A DNA stretch of 64,000 nucleotides from Phascolarctobacterium_A sp034086985 (GTDB taxonomy: Bacteria; Bacillota; Negativicutes; Acidaminococcales; Acidaminococcaceae). The stretch's first letter is position 1, and every line of letters begins with the position of its first letter. The notes under the pieces are model-generated. The model saw only the letters and a program-made list of their open reading frames with translations. It had not been told where the DNA came from and searched no databases. The position numbers and the translations under genes are program-made. Below are positions 34,027 to 40,289 of this stretch, in pieces. The stretch covers positions 124,001-188,000 of the forward strand of contig JAXDZG010000021.1 of assembly GCA_034086985.1 (NCBI GenBank), given 5' to 3'.

Positions 34027-34959
34027 TTAGTTTTTATTCCAAGGCAGCATATTTGGGGGGATTTGGGCCAGCATGATGGCAGCAAAAACCAGCACGCAGC
34101 CAAAGATTTCTCTACTCGTCATAGCTTGTCCCAACAGCAGCCAGCCGCTTAAGAGGGCAAAGGCTGATTCTAAGCTCATAATCATGCAGGCCAGTACAGG
34201 ATTACAATGCTTTTGTCCCACGATTTGCAGGGTATAGGCTACACCGCTGGACATAATGCCTGCGTAGGCGATGGGCAGCCAGCCTAGGAGCACATTGGTG
34301 AGGGAAGGGCTTTCAAAAATAAACATCAGCACACCGTTGAGCAGGGTACAGGTGGCGAACTGGACTAGGGAAAGGCGCACGCCGTCCAGGTTAGCAATGA
34401 CCTTATCCACGGCGATAATCTGGGCTGCAAAGCAAATAGCGCAAATCAGAGTATAAAAGTCGCCTTTATTAATGGAGAAGCCCTCGTTGATGCAGATGAA
34501 ATACATGCCTACGGCGGCGATACCTACGCTGAGGCATTGTACAAGGGTAATGCGGGTGCGATAGATGGCATAGCTTAAAAAAGGCACTAGCACGATATAG
34601 AGGGCTGTGATAAAGCCACTCTTACCCACGGTGGTGTACATAATGCCCAGCTGCTGCATGAAGCTGGCCAGAGTGAGTGCTACGCCGCAAATGATACCAC
34701 CTTTAATGGTACGGTCCCGGCGTAAAGGGTCATCCGTACCGAGAATGTGGAAGGGCTTGCCCGCCATTTTGTCGAACAATAAACAGCAGAGGAAGAGGAA
34801 AATAGTAGCCAAAAAGCTACGGGCGCAGTTAAAGGTCAGGGGCTCGGCGTACTCGCCGCCCACGCTTTGGGCAATAAAGGCTGTGCCCCAGATGAAGGCA
34901 CAGAGGGTGAGCATCAGCATGCCGCTGAGGCTGTTTTTATTGGTAGAGGAATTATCCAT
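34027..34959 (-). CDS. DMT superfamily (EamA) transporter
   Basis: 310 residues with ten predicted hydrophobic helices in two EamA repeats (first starts LTLCAFIWGTAFIAQS, second YTLICAICFAAQIIAVD). DMT/EamA carriers export amino acids, purines or other metabolites; substrate unknown. I start it at ATG 34959, 10 bases after AGGAG on the minus strand; longer versions would add an unlikely basic N-terminal tail that overlaps the promoter. It converges on the XRE gene and diverges from nrdD. Confidence 0.88.
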   Translation of the reverse strand: MDNSSTNKNSLSGMLMLTLCAFIWGTAFIAQSVGGEYAEPLTFNCARSFLATIFLFLCCLLFDKMAGKPFHILGTDDPLRRDRTIKGGIICGVALTLASFMQQLGIMYTTVGKSGFITALYIVLVPFLSYAIYRTRITLVQCLSVGIAAVGMYFICINEGFSINKGDFYTLICAICFAAQIIAVDKVIANLDGVRLSLVQFATCTLLNGVLMFIFESPSLTNVLLGWLPIAYAGIMSSGVAYTLQIVGQKHCNPVLACMIMSLESAFALLSGWLLLGQAMTSREIFGCVLVFAAIMLAQIPPNMLPWNKN

Positions 34960-34999
34960 ACAAGCAACACTCCTAAAACAAAACAATATAACGCTATCT

Positions 35000-35028
35000 A
35001 TTGTACCATTTTTTGCTCTGAGATACAA
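35000..35028 (-). promoter_or_regulatory. Promoter of the DMT transporter gene
   Basis: On the minus strand TTGTAT (35023-35028), 17-bp spacer, TACAAT (35000-35005). Confidence 0.65.
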
Positions 35029-35088
35029 AGGGGACAGGCTAATTTCTGGGCTTTTTCTCTATTTTTTTGGCAAAGCCGGTGCTGAACA

Positions 35089-35147
35089 TTTCCTGTGCGG
35101 GGACGTCGGTGTAAAGCAATTGCCTCGATAAAGGCATTCACAGGAAA
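35089..35147. repeat. Inverted repeat between DMT transporter and nrdD
   Basis: TTTCCTGTG (35089-35097) and CACAGGAAA (35139-35147) are perfectly complementary around 41 bases that contain a further small TGCC/GGCA stem. It could be a folded RNA or a binding site; it matches no riboswitch I know. Confidence 0.6.
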
Positions 35148-35186
35148 AGTGCAACGTTGTGTTACGCAAACGTCTTTAGAAGAAAA

Positions 35187-35202
35187 AACCTATATCTTGT
35201 TT
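35187..35202. promoter_or_regulatory. NrdR box 1
   Basis: A 16-bp site with core CTATATCTTG, resembling the NrdR consensus (acaCwATATwTtGtgt), just upstream of the nrdD -35. It begins exactly 32 bp before box 2, one of the known pair spacings (about three helical turns). Confidence 0.7.
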
Positions 35203-35211
35203 TACTTTTCG

Positions 35212-35240
35212 TTGACGCACACGATATATTGTGGTAAAAT
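35212..35240 (+). promoter_or_regulatory. nrdDG promoter
   Basis: TTGACG (35212-35217), 17-bp spacer, TAAAAT (35235-35240). NrdR box 2 fills the spacer, so repressor binding would block polymerase. Confidence 0.78.
35219..35234. promoter_or_regulatory. NrdR box 2
   Basis: ACACGATATATTGTGG is close to the NrdR consensus and palindromic; it lies between the -35 and -10 of nrdD. Confidence 0.78.
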
Positions 35241-35249
35241 AAATTCGTA

Positions 35250-35320
35250 ACAAGCCGGGCCAACCAAATGGTAGTGGTTACGGCAGGCCGCAGACTCGTG
35301 ATCGTTTTTCTGTCGCGGCC
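35250..35320 (+). other. Structured 5' leader of nrdD
   Basis: About 145 bases separate the promoter and the nrdD ATG. A strong hairpin GGCCGC-A-GAC (35286-35295) with GTCGCGGCC (35312-35320) follows a smaller stem with AACCA/TGGTT arms (35262-35279). There is no U-run right after, so it is not an evident terminator. No known riboswitch core seen. Confidence 0.55.
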
Positions 35321-35390
35321 ATTTTCGCTGTTTATTCCTAAACTCATAGATGGTTTTTACGGACGTTTTTTTAAGAAAGGATGGAGGAAG

Positions 35391-37517
35391 ATGAAGGTCA
35401 TTAAGCGCGACGGCACCACCGTGGACTTCGATGGCAGCAAAATAGTGATTGCTATCCAAAAGGCAAATGCAGCTGTAGAGCCTGAATATAGAATTGAGGA
35501 GGACAAAATCCAAAAGATTGCTAAGCATGTGCAGGAGCGCAATCGTATGCGTCTTTTGGTTGAGGACATCCAAGATATGGTGGAGCATAGCTTAATGGAT
35601 GAGGGTAAATTTGAGCTGGCCAAGGCTTATATCATTTACCGTTACCAACGTGCTTTGGTGCGCAAGGCTAACACCACTGATGAATCCATTCTGTCCTTAA
35701 TTCGCAATAGTAATAAGGATGTTATGGAGGAGAACTCCAATAAAAATGCCACCATGGCAGCTACCCAGCGTGACCTGATTGCCGGCGAGGTATCCAAGGA
35801 TTTGACCAAGCGCATTATGCTGCCGGAAAAAATCTCTAAGGCTCATGAAGAGGGCGTGCTGCATTTCCATGATGCTGATTATTTCATCCAACCTATTTTC
35901 AACTGCTGCCTGATCAATATTGGCGATATGCTGGACAATGGCACGGTGATGAACGGCAAGCTCATTGAAAGCCCCAGAAGCTTCCAGGTGGCCTGCACCG
36001 TGATGACCCAAATCATTGCTTCCGTAGCCTCCAGCCAATACGGCGGTCAATCCGTGGATATTTGCCATTTGGGCAAGTATTTGCGCCGCAGCTACGAGAA
36101 ATTCAAAAAGAGCATTTTAGAAGCCAGCGAGGGCAATATTGATGCAGAAACCTTGGAGCGCCTGACTAATGAGCGCCTGCGCTATGAATTAAAGGGCGGC
36201 GTACAGACCATTCAATACCAGATCAATACCTTGATGACCACCAACGGCCAATCCCCCTTCGTAACTCTCTTCCTGAACCTGCGTGAGGATGACCCCTATC
36301 TGAAGGAAAACGCTATGATCGTGGAAGAAATTCTGCGTCAGCGCCTGCAGGGCATTAAAAACGACAAGGGCGTGTATGTAACCCCGGCCTTCCCCAAGCT
36401 GGTGTATGTGCTGGACGAGCTGAACTGCCTGAAGGGCGGCAAATACGATTATATTACCCGCTTAGCTGTAAAATGCAGTGCTAAGCGCATGTATCCTGAC
36501 TACATCAGTGCCAAGAAGATGCGTGAAAACTATGAGGGCAATGTGTTCAGCCCCATGGGCTGCCGCAGCTTCCTCTCTCCCTGGAAGGACGAGAATGGCA
36601 ATTATAAATTCGAGGGTCGCTTCAATCAGGGCGTTGTGTCCCTGAACCTGCCCCAAATCGGTATCGTGGCTCAGGGCGATGAGCAAAAGTTCTGGCAGCT
36701 TCTTGATGAGCGCCTAGAGCTGTGCTATGAAGCCTTAATGTGCCGTCATAACGCTTTGAAGGGTGTACGCAGCGATGTGAGCCCCGTGCATTGGCAATAT
36801 GGGGCTATTGCCCGCCTGCAAAAGGGTGAGACCATCGACAAGTTCCTAGAGAATGGCTATTCCACCATTTCCTTGGGCTATATCGGCCTTTACGAAGTAA
36901 CCAAGCTCATGAAGGGCGTAAGCCATACTACGGAAGAGGGCAAGGACTTCGCATTGCGTGTTATGAACCGTCTGCGCGGTGCCTGCGAAAAATGGAAGGC
37001 TAAGACTGGCCTGGGCTTTGGCCTCTATGGCACTCCGGCTGAAAGCCTGTGCTACCGCTTTGCTCGCGTGGATAAGGCTCGCTTCGGCACCATTAAGGAT
37101 GTAACCGACAAGGGCTACTACACCAATTCCTACCATGTGGATGTACGCGAAAAAATCGATGCTTTCAGCAAATTCAAATTCGAAAGCCAATTCCAAAAGA
37201 TTTCCTCCGGCGGTGCTATTTCCTATGTGGAAATCCCCAACATGCGCCACAACACCGAGGCCTTGGAAGAGGTTGTTAAATTTATCTACGATAATATTCA
37301 ATACGCTGAATTCAATACAAAATCCGATTATTGCCATGTGTGCGGCTTTGACGGCGAAATCACCATTAACGATGATAATGAATGGGAATGCCCGGCCTGC
37401 CACAATAAGGATCATTCCAAGATGACTGTTATTCGCCGTACCTGCGGTTATTTGGGCGAAAACTTCTGGAATGTGGGCAAGACCAAGGAAATTAAATCTA
37501 GAGTACTGCATCTGTAA
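35391..37517 (+). CDS. nrdD: Anaerobic ribonucleoside-triphosphate reductase NrdD
   Basis: 708 residues from ATG 35391 (MKVIKRDGTTVDFDG), the usual start of the N-terminal ATP-cone allosteric domain (about 1-90). The glycyl-radical barrel follows; the C-terminus has the zinc ribbon CHVCGFDG plus CPACH and the glycyl-radical loop RTCGYLGEN with the radical Gly near residue 686. It makes dNTPs from NTPs under anoxia using a radical installed by NrdG. NrdR boxes over its promoter indicate dATP/ATP-responsive repression. Confidence 0.97.
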   Translation: MKVIKRDGTTVDFDGSKIVIAIQKANAAVEPEYRIEEDKIQKIAKHVQERNRMRLLVEDIQDMVEHSLMDEGKFELAKAYIIYRYQRALVRKANTTDESILSLIRNSNKDVMEENSNKNATMAATQRDLIAGEVSKDLTKRIMLPEKISKAHEEGVLHFHDADYFIQPIFNCCLINIGDMLDNGTVMNGKLIESPRSFQVACTVMTQIIASVASSQYGGQSVDICHLGKYLRRSYEKFKKSILEASEGNIDAETLERLTNERLRYELKGGVQTIQYQINTLMTTNGQSPFVTLFLNLREDDPYLKENAMIVEEILRQRLQGIKNDKGVYVTPAFPKLVYVLDELNCLKGGKYDYITRLAVKCSAKRMYPDYISAKKMRENYEGNVFSPMGCRSFLSPWKDENGNYKFEGRFNQGVVSLNLPQIGIVAQGDEQKFWQLLDERLELCYEALMCRHNALKGVRSDVSPVHWQYGAIARLQKGETIDKFLENGYSTISLGYIGLYEVTKLMKGVSHTTEEGKDFALRVMNRLRGACEKWKAKTGLGFGLYGTPAESLCYRFARVDKARFGTIKDVTDKGYYTNSYHVDVREKIDAFSKFKFESQFQKISSGGAISYVEIPNMRHNTEALEEVVKFIYDNIQYAEFNTKSDYCHVCGFDGEITINDDNEWECPACHNKDHSKMTVIRRTCGYLGENFWNVGKTKEIKSRVLHL

Positions 37518-37542
37518 GCAAGTGAGAAGAAGGTGAGCTCTC

Positions 37543-38085
37543 GTGAATTATGCTGAGATTAAAAATCTAGATATTGCTAATGGCCCCGGCCTGAGAGTGT
37601 CCCTCTTTGTCAGTGGCTGCACCCATCACTGTAAGGGCTGCTTTAATCCGGAGTCCTGGGATTTTAACTACGGCCAGCCCTTTACCGAGGCAACGGAGCA
37701 GGAGCTGCTGGAGCTTTTGGCCAATGAGCATATCCGTGGCCTGAGCCTCTTAGGCGGCGAGCCCTTTGAGCCTGCCAATCAGGCCGTGCTGGCACCCTTT
37801 TTGCAAAAGGTGAAGGCTCAGTATCCGCATAAGGATATCTGGTGCTACAGCGGCTACAATTTTGAGCAGGATATGCTGACAGGTAACCTGGGCCCTTGGG
37901 AAATTACCGAGCAAATGCTGAACTGCATCGATGTTTTGGTGGATGGGGAGTTCGTCATCGAGCTGAAAAATCCCAATCTGCGCTTTCGTGGCAGTGCTAA
38001 CCAGCGTGTTATTTTAGTACAAGAATCCATCAAGGAGGACAGGATTGTCCAATGGGATGATGGAGAAGGCCTAGAGTTGCATTAA
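37543..38085 (+). CDS. nrdG: Anaerobic ribonucleotide reductase activating protein NrdG
   Basis: 180 residues. GTG 37543 follows AAGGTGAG. The radical-SAM CxxxCxxC motif is CTHHCKGCFN, and LSLLGGEPFE is the SAM-binding GGE motif. NrdG uses S-adenosylmethionine and a 4Fe-4S cluster to put the glycyl radical on NrdD. It lies 25 bp after nrdD and ends at a terminator, so nrdDG is a two-gene operon. Confidence 0.97.
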   Translation: MNYAEIKNLDIANGPGLRVSLFVSGCTHHCKGCFNPESWDFNYGQPFTEATEQELLELLANEHIRGLSLLGGEPFEPANQAVLAPFLQKVKAQYPHKDIWCYSGYNFEQDMLTGNLGPWEITEQMLNCIDVLVDGEFVIELKNPNLRFRGSANQRVILVQESIKEDRIVQWDDGEGLELH

Positions 38086-38090
38086 AAATA

Positions 38091-38126
38091 AAGGCTCCTA
38101 TACTTGAAGTATGGGAGCCTTTTTAT
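38091..38126 (+). terminator. Terminator of nrdDG
   Basis: AAGGCTCCTATAC (38091-38103) pairs with GTATGGGAGCCTT (38109-38121, one G-U), followed by TTTT. Confidence 0.9.
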
Positions 38127-38127
38127 A

Positions 38128-38156
38128 TTGACGCAGGCCTTGCTTAGTTTTATAAT
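38128..38156 (+). promoter_or_regulatory. Promoter of the glycerophosphodiesterase gene
   Basis: TTGACG (38128-38133), 17-bp spacer, TATAAT (38151-38156), directly after the nrdG terminator. Confidence 0.82.
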
Positions 38157-38211
38157 ATGTAACATGATTAAAAGTATGCAGTCTAAGGACGTTGCATAGG
38201 AGGTTTTACAA

Positions 38212-38931
38212 ATGAAAAATTTTGCGCACCGCGGCTTTAGCGGCAAATATCCTGAGAATACCATGCTGGCCTTTAAGAAAGCCTTGGAAGCAGGTGCTGA
38301 CGGCATCGAGCTGGACGTACAGATGACCAAGGATGGTGAAGTTGTAGTAATTCATGATGAGAAGGTGGACAGAACCACCAATGGCAGTGGCAATGTGCGC
38401 GATTTGACGCTGGAGGAGCTGCGCAAGCTGGACGCATCCTATATTTACACCGGCAAGCAAGGCTTTAATCCTGTCCCCACCTTTGAGGAATACTGTGAGT
38501 GGGTAGCAGGCACTGATTTGGTAACCAATATTGAGCTGAAGACTGGTGTATATCCCTATCCTGGCATTGAGGCCAAGGTGTGGGCGCTGCTTCAAAAATA
38601 CCATCTGGAAAATAAGGTAATCATTTCCAGCTTCAACCATTACAGCATTCTGCTCATGAAGGAGCTGGCACCCCAGCTGCCTTATGGCCTCTTAGAGGAA
38701 AGCTGGCTGGTTAATGCTGGTGCCTATGTGGCCGGTGTGGGCGTAGGTGCTTACCATCCCTATCATGGCAGCCTTACCGCTGAGGCTGTGGCTGAAATCA
38801 AGAGTCATGGCATCGCCATCAATACTTGGACTGTTAACGATGAGGCTAGAGTGCGTGAGCTGTTGGCCTTGGGCGTGGACATCGTCATTGGTAATTTCCC
38901 CGATATGGTCAAGAGAATATTAGCTGAGTAG
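38212..38931 (+). CDS. Glycerophosphodiester phosphodiesterase (cytosolic, UgpQ-like)
   Basis: 239 residues without a signal peptide. AHRGFSGKYPENTMLAF has the catalytic His and the Glu/Asn of the GDPD family, ELDVQMTKDGEVVVIHDE the metal Glu/Asp and second His, and the C-terminal NTWTVNDEARV is the conserved TIM-barrel end. It hydrolyses deacylated phospholipid headgroups to glycerol 3-phosphate and an alcohol. TAGGAGG precedes the ATG. It is monocistronic between a good promoter and a long terminator. Confidence 0.93.
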   Translation: MKNFAHRGFSGKYPENTMLAFKKALEAGADGIELDVQMTKDGEVVVIHDEKVDRTTNGSGNVRDLTLEELRKLDASYIYTGKQGFNPVPTFEEYCEWVAGTDLVTNIELKTGVYPYPGIEAKVWALLQKYHLENKVIISSFNHYSILLMKELAPQLPYGLLEESWLVNAGAYVAGVGVGAYHPYHGSLTAEAVAEIKSHGIAINTWTVNDEARVRELLALGVDIVIGNFPDMVKRILAE

Positions 38932-38958
38932 TATAAGCGTGATTTAAAAGACTTTTTT

Positions 38959-39010
38959 AGACTTCTTCTGACTGCTACCATTGGTAGTGGTCAGAGGAAG
39001 TCTTTTTATT
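38959..39010 (+). terminator. Long hairpin terminator of the glycerophosphodiesterase gene
   Basis: A nearly perfect 22-bp stem (38959-38980 with 38982-39003) with a minimal loop, then TTTTTATTT. From here to 39160 nothing further is recognised. Confidence 0.9.
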
Positions 39011-39163
39011 TAATAGTGACTGTAAATATATGCATTTTTACTGGATTCTTGTCACTAGAATGGCTAGAAATTAAACGAAAATGGAAAAAAATCAAAAATC
39101 ACAGCGAAAGGCTTGAAAAGTAGATTTTGTTTGCAATTTAGCTTAAGTTTAATAATATTTTTC

Positions 39164-39192
39164 TTGCGTATATCTTTAGTAAGGTGTATGAT
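39164..39192 (+). promoter_or_regulatory. Promoter of the second XRE regulator gene
   Basis: TTGCGT (39164-39169), 17-bp spacer, TATGAT (39187-39192). The leader (39199-39384) has a TGGCA-AAG-TGCCA hairpin (from about 39221), an AAAGGAGGA sequence at 39272-39280 and a tiny open frame (GTG 39297 or ATG 39303 to TAG 39353), all unexplained. Confidence 0.6.
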
Positions 39193-39384
39193 ATACATAG
39201 CTGTAAAGTAAGAGCCGTTATTGGCAAAGTGCCATTATTGTGTATAAAATCAATTTCTATATTCTTGCAGGAAAGGAGGAGCCTGCTGCCTTTTGGGTGG
39301 ACATGATCAAGCTAGTGTATTTGCCGGATCTTAAAAGGGTCCGTATGCTTTAGGGGTGCATAAATAATTACGGGAGATGATGAA

Positions 39385-39699
39385 ATGGCAAAGGAATTAA
39401 ATTATAAGGAAATTGGCTTGCGTATTAAAACTCTGCGTTTGAAAAACAATATTTATCAAACGGTTTTGGCTAAGGAGATTGGTGTGTCCCAAACCCATAT
39501 GAGCAATATTGAAAGTGGCAGAGCAGGCTTGACTCTGGAGAATTTGGTGAAAATGGCCAAAATCTTTAATTGTGGTATTGACGAAATTGTCTTTGGCGAG
39601 GAAGAAAAGAAGCAGGAGCAGGGCGTGGATGTACTGAAAAACTGCACTATGCAGGACATTATCCAAGCTATGCAAATGCTGAAATCTCTCAAAAGCTAA
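39385..39699 (+). CDS. XRE-family helix-turn-helix regulator
   Basis: 104 residues. HTH domain about 10-66 (RIKTLRLKNNIYQTVLAKEI and SQTHMSNIESGRAGLTLENL), then an acidic stretch and a C-terminal helix. It resembles the XRE protein at 33651 in size and core motif but diverges elsewhere, so they are likely ancient paralogues. It has its own promoter, a leader of about 185 bases and a terminator. Targets unknown. Confidence 0.87.
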   Translation: MAKELNYKEIGLRIKTLRLKNNIYQTVLAKEIGVSQTHMSNIESGRAGLTLENLVKMAKIFNCGIDEIVFGEEEKKQEQGVDVLKNCTMQDIIQAMQMLKSLKS

Positions 39700-39726
39700 A
39701 GTTAGCTTCTAAAAGTAACTGCTACA

Positions 39727-39760
39727 GGACTGTCGTAGGCTTTACGGCAGTCTTTTTGTT
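39727..39760 (+). terminator. Terminator of the second XRE gene
   Basis: GACTGTCGTA (39728-39737) pairs with TACGGCAGTC (39743-39752, one G-U), then TTTTTGTTTTT. Confidence 0.88.
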
Positions 39761-39787
39761 TTTCATAAGAATTTCACTGCCTCCCTC

Positions 39788-39816
39788 TTGCTAAAAGTCG
39801 AAAAGTCAAATATAAT
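39788..39816 (+). promoter_or_regulatory. ctsR operon promoter with CtsR-like heptads
   Basis: TTGCTA (39788-39793), 17-bp spacer, TATAAT (39811-39816). The spacer has AGTCGAA (39796-39802) and AGTCAAA (39804-39810), similar to CtsR heptads (RGTCAAA) but only 1 bp apart instead of 3. Confidence 0.65.
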
Positions 39817-39862
39817 AGAAGCAAATAGTAAATTAGAATAATTATCTACGCAGGTGATGAAG

Positions 39863-40282
39863 ATGAGAAATCTAGCAGATGCTATAGAAAGCTTTATTAT
39901 AGGTGAATTATTGCGGGATCATGAGGATGCTCTTTTGGTGCAGCGCAATGAGCTGGCGGAGCGCTTAAGCTGTGCGCCGTCCCAGATCAGCTACGTTTTG
40001 AGCACGCGCTTTACGCCGGAGCGTGGCTTTTTGGTGGAATCACGCCGTGGCAGCGGCGGCTTTGTGCGCATTGTGCGCATGGAGCCAAGAGCAGTACAGC
40101 AGCCTAAAAAGGAGCCCACGGCCAGCGAATTAGTGGAGCATTTAGAGGCGCAAAAGCTGATTACAGCAAGGGAAAGAGCCCTTTTACAATATATGCTGCA
40201 TATTATAGACGCGGATGAGAAGAAGAAAAAGGCCGTGCTCCAGCAGGCCATGAGCCTGCTGACCAGCGAAGGGCGGAGGTGA
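39863..40282 (+). CDS. ctsR: Transcriptional repressor CtsR
   Basis: 139 residues from ATG 39863, 5 bases after AGGTGA. The winged helix-turn-helix (ERLSCAPSQISYVLSTRFTP) and the beta-wing RGSGGFVRI, which binds the operator and senses heat in other Firmicutes, are clear; the C-terminal half is the helical dimerisation domain. CtsR represses clp genes and is inactivated under heat or by McsA/McsB. It is 7 bp upstream of the clpC fusion, so it autoregulates its own operon. Confidence 0.94.
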   Translation: MRNLADAIESFIIGELLRDHEDALLVQRNELAERLSCAPSQISYVLSTRFTPERGFLVESRRGSGGFVRIVRMEPRAVQQPKKEPTASELVEHLEAQKLITARERALLQYMLHIIDADEKKKKAVLQQAMSLLTSEGRR

Positions 40283-40289
40283 AGAAAAG

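Noticed and set aside
35250..35390. Cobalamin riboswitch in front of nrdD
   Set aside because: No GCCACTG B12 box and no matching core; NrdD is not a B12 enzyme.
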